The notes beneath the pieces were generated by a model, which saw only the letters and a list, made by a program, of their open reading frames with translations, did no database searches and was not told the origin of the DNA. Shown here piece after piece: positions 51,232 to 59,729 of a stretch of 64,000 nucleotides of DNA. Made by a program: the position numbers and the translations under genes. Position 1 is the stretch's first letter, and the number at the start of each line of letters is the position of its first letter. The stretch is from Bacillus paralicheniformis (GTDB lineage Bacteria; Bacillota; Bacilli; Bacillales; Bacillaceae), in assembly GCF_001042485.2 (NCBI RefSeq), contig NZ_LBMN02000005.1, positions 124,001-188,000 of the forward strand, read 5' to 3'.

Positions 51232-52752
51232 TCACTGTCCTTTAACAGCCAGTTCGCGCAAATCTTTTTTGACGATTTTGCCGAGCCTGTTTTTCGGAAG
51301 GCTGTCGGTAAAAACGATTTCAGGAATTTTATAGTCGGACAGGCGCTCTTTGCAATACGCGATAATGTCCTCCTTCTTAAGGCCGGAGCTTTCGTTTTTC
51401 ACCACATACGCCCTCGGAACTTCCCCGTACATTTCATCCGGGACGCCGATGACGGCCGATTCGACGACTCCGGGCACTTGATCGATGATCTCCTCCACCT
51501 GGTCAGGATAAATGTTGTCGCCTCCGTAGACAATGACGTCTTTATACCGGCCGGTAATATATAAAAATCCGTCTTCATCAAGTTTGCCGGAGTCCCCCAT
51601 ATAAAACCAGCCGTCTTTCAGCACCTTTTGCGTGGCGGAAGGATTTTGGTAATACCCTTCAAAAACATACGGGCTTTTGACGACGACTTCTCCGACTTCG
51701 CCCCTTGGCAGCTCTTCATGTGTATCAGGGTCTTCGATTTTTATGCTGACTTGCGGAATCGGCTTGCCGGCTGAATTGACTTTATCCCAGCCCATGTCAG
51801 GCCGCCATACGCTGACCGTCCATGCTTCTGTGCTGCCATACCCCTGCACCATCAGGATTCCCATGTCATTGTACTCCTTAATCAGCCGCGCCGGCACCTT
51901 GGTGCCGCCGGAGACAAGCATTTTCACAGACGACAGGTCGAATGGATGTCTTTTCATTTCCTCCAGCATGTAAGTGTAGACGGAAGGAAACGCCATCATC
52001 ATATGAATGTGTTTCTTCTCGATCTCCTGCAGGATTTCAAACGGTTCGGGGTCCCATAAGAAATGAAGCCCAATTCCTTCAAAAGCCGCCTGAAAAACAT
52101 GGTTGAGCGAGCTCATATGATAAAGCGGATGGCTCGCTAAAAAGCGCATGCCTTTCAGCTGTTTCGATTTCACGTTCACCTCTGTCAAGTATGCGGCCAG
52201 ACTGCCGTGGTTGACCATACAGCCTTTCGGATTTCCGGTCGTGCCCGAGGTGAACAGCATTAAAGCCAAATCATGCTCGGTCACCTGGTCGGCCTCCACC
52301 TCCAGCGGCCTGTTTTTAAATAGGCTCTCAAACTGTTCAGTCGTGTTCATTCCCGCACCCGCTTCAATCATCAGGCAGAACTGAAGCTGTTCGCGGAGCG
52401 GCGTTAGTATATCGGCAAATTCCAAGTCATAAAACATCACCTTCGGCCGGCAGTTGTTCAAGATTCCTTTTAATTCATACGATGTCAGCTGCCAGCTTAA
52501 CGGCACGACTGTCGCCCCGATTTTAAGAGACGCCAGCAAAATGACGGGAAAATGATGATTATTTTTACATAAAACCGCGATGTGGTCTCCTTTTTGAACA
52601 CCCTCCTCCAGCAGATAATGAGCCAGCTGGTTCACCCGTTGATGATACGCTTTGAACGTAAACGTTCGATCTCCTCCGGACAATGCTTCCAACCCATCTG
52701 ACGTTTCCATATGATGATTGATTAATTGCTGAAGTGTACTCAAAATTTTCAT
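51232..52752 (-). CDS. Acyl-CoA synthetase (adenylate-forming enzyme)
   Basis: About 506 aa. ANL-superfamily motifs: LMLFTSGTTGNPKGC (A3), VQGYGSTEAWT (A5), YMGDSGKLDEDGFLYITGR (A7-A8), YKDVIVYGGDNIYP and the catalytic Lys in LPKNRLGKIVKKDL (A10). It forms an acyl-AMP and then a CoA thioester; chain length cannot be told. GGAG abuts this ATG, while TTG two codons on (52746) has better spacing; an in-frame start at 52803 would add 17 residues. It is divergent from a MarR gene that probably controls it. Confidence 0.85.
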   Translation of the reverse strand: MKILSTLQQLINHHMETSDGLEALSGGDRTFTFKAYHQRVNQLAHYLLEEGVQKGDHIAVLCKNNHHFPVILLASLKIGATVVPLSWQLTSYELKGILNNCRPKVMFYDLEFADILTPLREQLQFCLMIEAGAGMNTTEQFESLFKNRPLEVEADQVTEHDLALMLFTSGTTGNPKGCMVNHGSLAAYLTEVNVKSKQLKGMRFLASHPLYHMSSLNHVFQAAFEGIGLHFLWDPEPFEILQEIEKKHIHMMMAFPSVYTYMLEEMKRHPFDLSSVKMLVSGGTKVPARLIKEYNDMGILMVQGYGSTEAWTVSVWRPDMGWDKVNSAGKPIPQVSIKIEDPDTHEELPRGEVGEVVVKSPYVFEGYYQNPSATQKVLKDGWFYMGDSGKLDEDGFLYITGRYKDVIVYGGDNIYPDQVEEIIDQVPGVVESAVIGVPDEMYGEVPRAYVVKNESSGLKKEDIIAYCKERLSDYKIPEIVFTDSLPKNRLGKIVKKDLRELAVKGQ

Positions 52753-52846
52753 CTCCAAATTTTCATTGTTTCTCACAAAACCTGGTGAGATTATGTGACG
52801 CACAAATTCATTCTAAAACAAAATATATCCATTGTAAAACTATTTC

Positions 52847-52862
52847 ATAATAGAATTATTAT
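52847..52862. promoter_or_regulatory. Dyad between the synthetase and marR
   Basis: ATAATA-GAAT-TATTAT. On the minus strand the first arm reads TATTAT and could be the synthetase -10; candidate MarR operator in an AT-rich region. Confidence 0.35.
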
Positions 52863-53020
52863 CTTTATGAATTGATAACAAAAGAAATTAAATGACTCAT
52901 GTTAAAATTCATAAAATCGTTTTTTGCGGAGCATTCGCTTATGATAAAATAGACCTATGTTTGTTTGACCAGCATAAAATTGCTGATCTACTACACGATG
53001 TCGGAAATGAGGAAACCTTC

Positions 53021-53440
53021 ATGAATCACCATCGGATTGAAGCGAATCTATTGGATCATGCTTTCACGAAATATTTGCGGTCTTCAAAGAAATTGGACGA
53101 AGAAACGATTCCGAAAAGTATCACGAGCGGCAAAGGGTTTATTTTGCGTATCATTTACAGACACGGAACATGTACGATAAAGGAGATTTTACAGGAGGTC
53201 GCCCTGTCTCCATCAGCAACGACAACAGCTCTGAACCATTTGGAGAAAGAGGGCTTTGTGATCAGATCGAGAAATAACGATGACCGGCGCACCGTCTGGA
53301 TCGAACTGTCGCAAGAAGGCACGAGGATCGCCGCACAAATGGTGGAAAACCGCCAGGCCTTGATCGACAAGCTCTTCGGCAAATTGTCAGAGGAAGAAAA
53401 AAAGGTTTTTTTTGCTATAATTGAAAAAATTATGATGTGA
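53021..53440 (+). CDS. MarR-family transcriptional regulator
   Basis: 139 aa. Winged helix from about 40 (TCTIKEILQEVALSPSATTTALNHLEKEGFVIRS is the usual region) with the wing NNDDRRTVWIELSQEG and C-terminal dimer helices. ATG 53021 follows AATGAGGAAACC; codons further upstream in the same frame lack a ribosome site. Faces the acyl-CoA synthetase gene, so an acyl ligand is possible. Confidence 0.82.
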   Translation: MNHHRIEANLLDHAFTKYLRSSKKLDEETIPKSITSGKGFILRIIYRHGTCTIKEILQEVALSPSATTTALNHLEKEGFVIRSRNNDDRRTVWIELSQEGTRIAAQMVENRQALIDKLFGKLSEEEKKVFFAIIEKIMM

Positions 53441-53443
53441 AAC

Positions 53444-53477
53444 GGGCCGTCGATCGAAATCGACAGCCCTTTTTTTA
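53444..53477. terminator. Bidirectional terminator after marR and ycbJ
   Basis: GGGCCGTCGAT/ATCGACAGCCC stem with one mismatch and a plus-strand run of seven T. Confidence 0.85.
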
Positions 53478-54386
53478 TTGTCTGACCCCAAGCGCGTCCA
53501 GCGCCATCTTCAAGTGCTCTTCTTGTTTTGTCTGCAGGGCGAACATGCCGATTTCGATGCCGTAGGCGGCCTGCAATTCCGTAATATGCTCTTTCATCCG
53601 CGGCCAGACCCGGCCCCCTTCTTTTTCATAATAAGAGATGAGCCGGGCGGTTTCGGCTTCTCCTAAAATCGTCTCGTATAATAGAAAATCTTTTGCCGGG
53701 TCGGCGATTTTCGCTTCCGTCCAATCCAACAGCCCAGTTATGCTCTGATGCTGGTCAATTAAAATATGCGGGGGATGCAAGTCGCTGTGGATAAACGCAG
53801 TATGTTCAGGCCAATACGAGTCGTCGGACAGCCACTTTTGCCATCTTTCCCAGAGCTCGCCGCTAACCCCGAGCTCTCTTTTGATCTGTTCCATCTGCTC
53901 TGCTTTTGACCGCCTGACGCCATCCGGATTCATCACATGCATGCCCGCTTCTTCTGCGGCTTTATGATCAATGCTGTGCAATAGCGCGAGCGTTTTCGCC
54001 AATGACTTGACAAAGGCTTCAGCCGGAGGCTCATGATCCATGTTCCATACGTAATTCTTCACCTCCATGTCAATGACCGCGGCAGGAACCCCCGGAAGCT
54101 CCGGATATGCAATCAGTTCGGGAGTATGAATGCGCCAATCCGGCACAGCGGCGGGAAGATGGTTTTGCAGCAGCTTCAGCACTTTCCCTTCATACACTGC
54201 TCTTTCAATCACATCGTCGCGCCGCGGTTTTCTCAAGACCCATCTCTTGCCTGCTTCATCTTCGGCAAAGACGACTTGAAAATCCATGCCGGACTCGTTG
54301 ATTTCCGCATGCTTTCGTTTCAGCCGAAGGCCGTGTTTTTCCGCAAGTTTTAATATTTGTTCAATTTGTTCATTTACAATTGTCAT
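53475..54386 (-). CDS. ycbJ: Macrolide 2'-phosphotransferase (YcbJ/Mph type)
   Basis: 303 aa, aminoglycoside-kinase-like fold. Catalytic loop FIHSDLHPPHILID with the general base Asp, and metal-binding LLDWTEAKIADPAKDF; N-lobe Lys in RWVLRKPRRDD. It resembles B. subtilis YcbJ, a chromosomal macrolide kinase, and like it lies in the ycb cluster (ycbJ, rtpA, ycbK, ycbL-O), here rearranged. It phosphorylates the 2'-OH of the desosamine sugar. It is preceded by a leader with a 14-codon peptide and two terminators, which suggests drug-induced expression. Confidence 0.87.
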   Translation of the reverse strand: MTIVNEQIEQILKLAEKHGLRLKRKHAEINESGMDFQVVFAEDEAGKRWVLRKPRRDDVIERAVYEGKVLKLLQNHLPAAVPDWRIHTPELIAYPELPGVPAAVIDMEVKNYVWNMDHEPPAEAFVKSLAKTLALLHSIDHKAAEEAGMHVMNPDGVRRSKAEQMEQIKRELGVSGELWERWQKWLSDDSYWPEHTAFIHSDLHPPHILIDQHQSITGLLDWTEAKIADPAKDFLLYETILGEAETARLISYYEKEGGRVWPRMKEHITELQAAYGIEIGMFALQTKQEEHLKMALDALGVRQ

Positions 54387-54418
54387 ATACGATTTTCCCC
54401 TTTACTGAAGGTTTTTAA

Positions 54419-54449
54419 TAAAAAAAAGCACAGGTCGTCTGCCTGCGCT
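54419..54449 (-). terminator. Leader terminator 2 of ycbJ
   Basis: Minus-strand AGCGCAGG/CCTGTGCT (one GU pair) followed by eight T, 33 bases before the ycbJ start. Confidence 0.82.
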
Positions 54450-54521
54450 GGAAAGTAAACGGAAAAAGATAATATGACAAATAAACTGAAGGCAAGCTTC
54501 AGATAAGCTATTTTTAAAGGC

Positions 54522-54551
54522 AAAAAAAGAGGCGCTGGAATCCGCGCCTCT
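54522..54551 (-). terminator. Leader terminator 1 of ycbJ
   Basis: Minus-strand AGAGGCGC/GCGCCTCT perfect 8-bp GC-rich stem followed by seven T; lies between the leader peptide and terminator 2. Confidence 0.88.
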
Positions 54552-54637
54552 CCCTCTGTTATTGCATAAAGGGTCCCCTAAAAACAGGCAGACTGATCCC
54601 GATTACCCTGCACACAGGCAGAGACTTTGTTCACGAT

Positions 54638-54682
54638 TTAGTTAGCGAGGACAAAGTTCAATCGGAATCTGATGTATGCCAT
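54638..54682 (-). CDS. 14-aa leader peptide MAYIRFRLNFVLAN
   Basis: ATG at 54682 with GGAGGG about nine bases upstream, stop at 54638. It contains Arg5-Phe-Arg7, the Arg/Lys-X-Arg/Lys arrest pattern at which macrolide-bound ribosomes stall on ErmDL-type leaders (MTHSMRLR...). The RNA around codons 4-8 can pair with a segment about 70 nt downstream, and ACTTTGT within codons 9-11 can pair with ACAAAGT after the stop. No known family name; role inferred from position in front of a macrolide kinase. Confidence 0.7.
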   Translation of the reverse strand: MAYIRFRLNFVLAN

Positions 54683-54716
54683 TTGGGAAATCCCTCCGTT
54701 CTTTAAAGTTATCCTT

Positions 54717-54745
54717 ATTTTAACAGGTGGCAGGGTGACCCGCAA
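54717..54745 (-). promoter_or_regulatory. Promoter of the ycbJ leader
   Basis: TTGCGG at 54745-54740, 17-bp spacer, extended -10 TGTTAAAAT with TAAAAT at 54722-54717; start near 54710, giving a leader of about 325 nt. Confidence 0.65.
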
Positions 54746-54806
54746 CGCAAAATTCAATTATTAAGAAAATCAAACTGATAGAGGAAACCCATATGTTCCT
54801 GCCTAA

Positions 54807-55979
54807 CTAATAATTAACACCCGTTCGGCGCTTTAATTCTCTTAGCCAAGCCGTATCCCCGGTTCCATAGCTTTTCTTTTGCCCTGTATCCCGCAAAGAT
54901 CCGTTGCTGTAGTCAATAGATAAGATAAAATCCGGAACAGAATCATATCCGGCTTCTGCAAGTCTGTTCAGCTCTGCTCCATAATGAGCGATTGCGAAAT
55001 GAGCCGTTTTCTTTTGGACAGGGTCCTTCTCCAGCTCTTCTTTATACACATCTAACAAATCACGGCCGTCAGGTGTTACATATCGGCCATCAACCACTTC
55101 CAAGTCCTTCAGGTGATAGCCTGTCACCTCATATATCTCGCGAACCGTGTGATATTTTTGCTGCGCTTCTTTGGAATATTGGGCTGAATCGCTGCTCAAG
55201 CTTTTCATGATATGCAGAAATAACTGTTTGCTGTTTTCTCCTGATTGCAATATATGTTCAAGTTGATGGATGAGCTGCCCATCATCAGTTCCGCTCACTT
55301 TTACTTGATAATCAATCGGTGAAATTGTAAAGGTGAGCGCCGTATCCGCAGGAATGGCAATATGATATTGATCCAGCAGCGCTTGAAGCTGTTTGTTGAC
55401 TTGGCTGCGCTGATATATTTTCTCATTCTCCGCCTCTACTTCCCCATTAAAATTCACATTTCGAAACGCGGCATCCTGCATATTATAGTTTTGCGCTTTT
55501 CCTTTGAACAGCCACTCAGTTTCATTGTCATATGCAGCTTGTCTTTCTGCTGCCGACAGGTCATTTCTGAAATAAGGGGAATTGGAATTTTTGTATTTAT
55601 CCTTAATATAGCCTAAAGGATCAGGTTTCGTTTTGTTCATTGCATTGATTTTGCTGTATTTTTCATCTAAGATTTTTTTCCTGATATCACTTTCTGACTC
55701 ATAGGGGTTTTGGGCATTGATCTTCGTTTCTTCCACAGTTTGATCATTTGCTGCTTCGTATGCCCGCCTGAAAGCTTCGGCATGATTCACAATACTGTCC
55801 TTTGAGTAGTTCAGCTTACTCAAACTTTCCTTCGATGGTCTTCCCGCTTGACTGCTGGCCTTCTTCGCAAAGGCAGTGATATCGGAAGAGACATTTTTTA
55901 CAGTTGTATCAGCCGCATTCCTTTTCAACATATTCTGAATCATCAGCTGTGTACGGATGTATTGACTATTGAGACGCAT
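54807..55979 (-). CDS. Unknown protein, DUF4885-like, larger paralogue
   Basis: 390 aa, no signal peptide, hydrophilic. The central block LDQYHIAIPADTALTFTISP, VKVSGTDDGQLIHQLEHILQ and FLHIMKSLSSD parallels the core of the 275-aa protein at 48080-48907. The N-terminal part is helical and basic, and the C-terminal part contains YHLKDLEVVDGRYVTPDG and VPDFILSIDYSNGS. Monocistronic, ATG preceded by GAGGAGAGG. Function unknown. Confidence 0.6.
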   Translation of the reverse strand: MRLNSQYIRTQLMIQNMLKRNAADTTVKNVSSDITAFAKKASSQAGRPSKESLSKLNYSKDSIVNHAEAFRRAYEAANDQTVEETKINAQNPYESESDIRKKILDEKYSKINAMNKTKPDPLGYIKDKYKNSNSPYFRNDLSAAERQAAYDNETEWLFKGKAQNYNMQDAAFRNVNFNGEVEAENEKIYQRSQVNKQLQALLDQYHIAIPADTALTFTISPIDYQVKVSGTDDGQLIHQLEHILQSGENSKQLFLHIMKSLSSDSAQYSKEAQQKYHTVREIYEVTGYHLKDLEVVDGRYVTPDGRDLLDVYKEELEKDPVQKKTAHFAIAHYGAELNRLAEAGYDSVPDFILSIDYSNGSLRDTGQKKSYGTGDTAWLRELKRRTGVNY

Positions 55980-56084
55980 TGGGTACCTCTCCTCAATTCT
56001 TTCTATAATCCCTATATCGGCTTGATTATGTTTATATTAACCTTATTAAACAGTAATTTACATAGCACCCTCATCAATTTGGAT

Positions 56085-56118
56085 GAAAAATCAAAAGGCA
56101 TCCGAAAAAACGGATGCC
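56085..56118 (-). terminator. Terminator of the DUF3900 gene
   Basis: GGCATCCG/CGGATGCC stem with a minus-strand TTTTGATTTTT tail. Confidence 0.85.
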
Positions 56119-56129
56119 ATTCCTTATTT

Positions 56130-57203
56130 CTAATCTTCCCTGTCACTTTTATTCCGTATCCGCTCAATCACCTCATGCAGTCCCTCAGGTTTATAAAATT
56201 CCACCGGAGAACTGCCCTTTTCAAAGGAAATCGTCTCGGCTTCTATCAGCGCGACATAGCGCCCGTTTACCTTGGCAAGGTGGATCGAATCTCCGAATTC
56301 AGCCAGCAGTCCTTTAATCTCGGTTGCTCCCAGCTTCATTTTCAGCTCTGCCTCAGGCATATGCTCAACGATCTGGGCGGAGGCTTCGATGACTTGATGG
56401 GTGTCGAGGCGTTCCTGAATCTCCCGCTTTTCGCTCGCTTCCCAGATTTCGAGATCATGTTCAAACTGCTGGAGTTCTTCGCTTTTGTCTTCAAATGCTT
56501 CGTACACATGCTCCTGCACCATGTTCATCACTTGGGACTTCATGATTTCCGGCATCGACTCGCCGTACTCGACGAATTTTAAGAAGTCTTCAAAGTAGCG
56601 GGCGTGCGAGGCCTGGTGGATTTTCACTTCGCTTTCCTCTGTCATGCCCTCTTCAGGCATGTGCGGATACTGGATCGATTTCATGTTTTTCGTCGTGATC
56701 GCCATTTCGACCTTGCGGATCAGCGATGATTCATCGGCGATCGAAGCGACCTTCGGTTCAAAGTCGCACTTCATGACAAAGACAAATGTATCATCGAAGT
56801 ATTTGCGCGGTACGGCTGTCGCCACCAAAAAAACGCCTCCCCTGACGGCGCTCGTGTCGAGGTATGTGCGGACGAACTGTTCGCTCAGCTCATTGAATTC
56901 TTCCTTTGTCTCCGCCAGTTTTGTTTTGTGAAACAGATTGTAGTTCGGATTAGAATCAAGCTCATGCCCCGGCTCTGTGATGAAGCGGCCGATTTTCGTC
57001 GGCACCTGCTCTGATTTCGGATGGCGTTCGGCTTTCCGCTTCACGATTTTTTTCAATTCCCCGTCTAAGAAATCCTTCAGTTCGCTGGTTTCAAATTCCT
57101 CTGTATCCAGCGTCTGAAAATGTTTATATTGCTTGTTGGCCTGCTCATCCTTGCCGTCGACCTGAATGACGTAAAAAGAAATATAGCGAATTTCAAATTC
57201 CAT
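56130..57203 (-). CDS. DUF3900 protein
   Basis: 357 aa, cytoplasmic, acidic and helix-rich. Begins EIRYISFYVIQVDGK; contains AVRGGVFLVATAVPRKYFDDTF-type strands and FEDFLKFVEYGESMPEI. The design (N-terminal strand domain, mid helical, C-terminal small domain) reminds of nucleoid-associated YejK-like proteins, but I only recognise it as DUF3900. Monocistronic. Confidence 0.65.
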   Translation of the reverse strand: MEFEIRYISFYVIQVDGKDEQANKQYKHFQTLDTEEFETSELKDFLDGELKKIVKRKAERHPKSEQVPTKIGRFITEPGHELDSNPNYNLFHKTKLAETKEEFNELSEQFVRTYLDTSAVRGGVFLVATAVPRKYFDDTFVFVMKCDFEPKVASIADESSLIRKVEMAITTKNMKSIQYPHMPEEGMTEESEVKIHQASHARYFEDFLKFVEYGESMPEIMKSQVMNMVQEHVYEAFEDKSEELQQFEHDLEIWEASEKREIQERLDTHQVIEASAQIVEHMPEAELKMKLGATEIKGLLAEFGDSIHLAKVNGRYVALIEAETISFEKGSSPVEFYKPEGLHEVIERIRNKSDRED

Positions 57204-57299
57204 GACATGTTCACCCGTTTTCCTTGTTGTTTCAGTTCTTCAAGTATAGGTAAATGCCTGGAATCCGTCAATTTGCACCTTCACTATATAATTGATCCA

Positions 57300-57998
57300 T
57301 TATAATACATCTTCCCGGTCAATTTTTCGGATCGACCAAAACGCAATAACAATCCCGATTACAGCCAATGAAACAGGAATATAAATAATAGAAGCAATTG
57401 AAAATCCAGGACTTTGCTGACCGATCAGCGCAATCAAAATGCAGGATGTCACAATAGTGGCAGGAACGGATTGTTTGCGCATCCCAAAGTATAATGGAAT
57501 AAAACTCAACCCTGTTGAAGAAGCAGCGTAAATGAGCATACTGCCAATCTCATTTCCAATGGCTTGCAGCGTCAGTTTTTCCGGGCTGAATTGATAGATA
57601 TCATTGAGCTGCGAGAAAATAAACGCAAGAATCAGTTCGGACACGATCATTGTCAAGAAGGTCAATCCGCCGGTGAGCAGCAGTTTTGCGGCGATCAGTT
57701 TTTTTCGGCTGACCGGATATGTAAACATGACCGTGATGGTTCTGTTTTTATACTCTCCGATGATCAGTTTGGCAATCAGCACGCCTGCAAAGACAATAAA
57801 CACAGACCTTACAAAAGTTCCGAGAAGCAGCAGCGTGGATCCCGCGTCAGCCATCGCCATTTGGTCTTGAGTAAGATTTTTTTCCTCCGATCCGATCAGG
57901 CACAAAAAACCGAGTATACATAGATTTGCAATCACTGCACCTTTGTAATACCACCCTAGTTTCGTTTTTTTAAACTCCAATTTAATTAAATTCAGCAT
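57300..57998 (-). CDS. ABC permease, second YcbO-like copy
   Basis: 232 aa, six hydrophobic segments. It starts MLNLIKLEFKKTKLGWYYKG, almost the same as its upstream neighbour (MLNLLKIEMKKMKLGWYVRG), and aligns with it along its full length, so the two arose by tandem duplication. Probably pairs with it as a heterodimer under the YcbN ATPase. ABC-2 type, BcrB-like. Last gene of the operon; no clear terminator was seen before 57204. Confidence 0.8.
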   Translation of the reverse strand: MLNLIKLEFKKTKLGWYYKGAVIANLCILGFLCLIGSEEKNLTQDQMAMADAGSTLLLLGTFVRSVFIVFAGVLIAKLIIGEYKNRTITVMFTYPVSRKKLIAAKLLLTGGLTFLTMIVSELILAFIFSQLNDIYQFSPEKLTLQAIGNEIGSMLIYAASSTGLSFIPLYFGMRKQSVPATIVTSCILIALIGQQSPGFSIASIIYIPVSLAVIGIVIAFWSIRKIDREDVL

Positions 57999-58013
57999 TG
58001 AACTTCAACTCCG

Positions 58014-58697
58014 TTAAAATACATCTATTTTTTCGATCCGCCTTACTGCCAAAAAGGAAAAAATCAGACCGACAGCGGCCAGAGATAAAGGAATATAAAC
58101 AATTGAAGAAATGGAAAAGTCCGGGCTTGTGGAACTGATCAACATGCTGATCACGACAGACGAAATGATCGTTGCCGCAGCGGAGTGCTTCCGCATTCCG
58201 AAAAAGATGGGCACTAAACTCGTTCCTGCGGCGCCAAAAGCAAAAACGATCATTTTCAGAGCCTGCTGAGAAACCATAGAAGCTGTTAATTCGCCGGGGA
58301 TGACCCCATAGATTGAATTCAGCAGAAAAAAAGCAGCGGCAACGCATGCATTTGATATCAATATCGTAATGAAAGTCAGCCCGCCTGCGATCAGCAGTTT
58401 AGCAGCCAGCAGTTTTTTTCGGTTGATCGGGTACGTAAACATCACAAGTATTGTCTTGTTTTTAAACTCTGAAATGATTAATTTTGAAATCAGCACGGCT
58501 CCAAAAATGATAAAAACCGCTCTGACGAAAGTGCCGATCACAAGAAATGTTTCATCAATCGTTTGGAACGTATCCTTGCCTTCTGTGAAGGTCACCATCC
58601 ACAGAAAACCGAGGATGATGAAATTGGCAAAAACGGCTCCGCGTACATACCAGCCAAGCTTCATCTTTTTCATTTCGATTTTCAATAAATTCAGCAA
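58014..58697 (-). CDS. ycbO: ABC permease YcbO
   Basis: 227 aa (B. subtilis YcbO is about the same), six hydrophobic segments, KNKTILVMFTYPINRKKLLAAKLLI being the conserved cytoplasmic coupling loop. Cotranscribed with ycbLMN. Start TTG 58697 after AAGGAGGCGGAG. Together with YcbN it likely exports or detoxifies a cell-wall-active peptide. Confidence 0.78.
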   Translation of the reverse strand: MLNLLKIEMKKMKLGWYVRGAVFANFIILGFLWMVTFTEGKDTFQTIDETFLVIGTFVRAVFIIFGAVLISKLIISEFKNKTILVMFTYPINRKKLLAAKLLIAGGLTFITILISNACVAAAFFLLNSIYGVIPGELTASMVSQQALKMIVFAFGAAGTSLVPIFFGMRKHSAAATIISSVVISMLISSTSPDFSISSIVYIPLSLAAVGLIFSFLAVRRIEKIDVF

Positions 58698-58711
58698 GCA
58701 TCTCCGCCTCC

Positions 58712-59635
58712 TTATGCGCTGGCCGCATTGCCGTTGATTAAGCTGAGGAAGTAGTCCTCAAGCGAAGTATGCTTTTTATTCATGGACTCAATTTCTATAT
58801 CATTCAAAATCAGAGCTTTAGAAATGGCTGTTTGAGAAGCTTCGGCATCATAAATTCGGATCGTTTTATCATTTAGTATTTTAAAATTAGCAATCTGAAG
58901 CTCATGTTCAAGCACAAAGCAAGCCCGCAATTGATTCGGCGTCACGAGTTCAATGTAATCTGTGTTCCGGCCTCTTACGCTTTCCATCGATACTTCTTCA
59001 ACAAGCCTGCCGTCCCGAATCACTCCGATTGTATCTGCAATCTGCTCTACTTCGTTCAGGATATGGCTTGAGATGAGCAATGTCATTCCATATTCTTTGC
59101 TCAATACTTGAAATAAGTTTCTGATTTCTTTAATCCCGATGGGATCAAGGCCATTAATCGGTTCATCTAAGATGAGCAAGTCGGGTTTGGTAAGAATGGC
59201 ACGCGCGATTCCAAGACGCTGCTTCATACCAAGCGAGAATGTTTTGACAGGTTTGCTGTCGATATTTTTTAAATTCACCATGTCCAGCACTTCCTGAATC
59301 TTGGCTTTATTGTGATATCCCATATACTCACAGTGCAGATTTAAATTTTCATTGGCTGTCAGATTTTCATAAAAAATCGGGTATTCGATCATGCTGCCTA
59401 TTTTGCCGAGAATCTCGTATGATTGATTTGTCAGCTTATGCCCGAGAATATTGATTTCCCCGCTTGTCGGTTTTACGAGGCTCGTCAGCATCTTCATGAC
59501 GGTCGTTTTCCCGGCTCCGTTCGGGCCGAGAAAACCGTATATTTCTCCCTTTCGTATATGCATGCTTACATTTGACACAACTTCTTGACCTTTGAATGTC
59601 TTGGTAAGCCCGCTTGTTTGTACGATGTAAGTCAA
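58712..59635 (-). CDS. ycbN: ABC transporter ATPase YcbN
   Basis: 307 aa, BcrA-like. Walker A GFLGPNGAGKTT, signature FSLGMKQRLGIARA, Walker B LLILDEPINGLDPIG (Ile where Thr is usual) and switch His SSHILNEVEQIAD; a C-terminal ~85-residue regulatory extension ends in TSLEDYFLSLI. Length equals B. subtilis YcbN. TTG start preceded by AAAGGGG. Bacitracin-type and lantibiotic resistance pumps are its nearest kin. Confidence 0.83.
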   Translation of the reverse strand: MTYIVQTSGLTKTFKGQEVVSNVSMHIRKGEIYGFLGPNGAGKTTVMKMLTSLVKPTSGEINILGHKLTNQSYEILGKIGSMIEYPIFYENLTANENLNLHCEYMGYHNKAKIQEVLDMVNLKNIDSKPVKTFSLGMKQRLGIARAILTKPDLLILDEPINGLDPIGIKEIRNLFQVLSKEYGMTLLISSHILNEVEQIADTIGVIRDGRLVEEVSMESVRGRNTDYIELVTPNQLRACFVLEHELQIANFKILNDKTIRIYDAEASQTAISKALILNDIEIESMNKKHTSLEDYFLSLINGNAASA

Positions 59636-59729
59636 CTCTGTTTCCCCTTTCCTGTCTTTGCTATGTGTCTATTGTAGCGATGGACGCTGTCTTTTTTATT
59701 TCTTGTTTCTTAAGAAATTCTTACGTTTG

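Noticed and set aside
55848..56582. 244-codon plus-strand frame across the ends of two minus-strand genes
   Set aside because: Spans the end of the DUF3900 gene, its terminator and the start of the next gene; composition is that of an antisense shadow.
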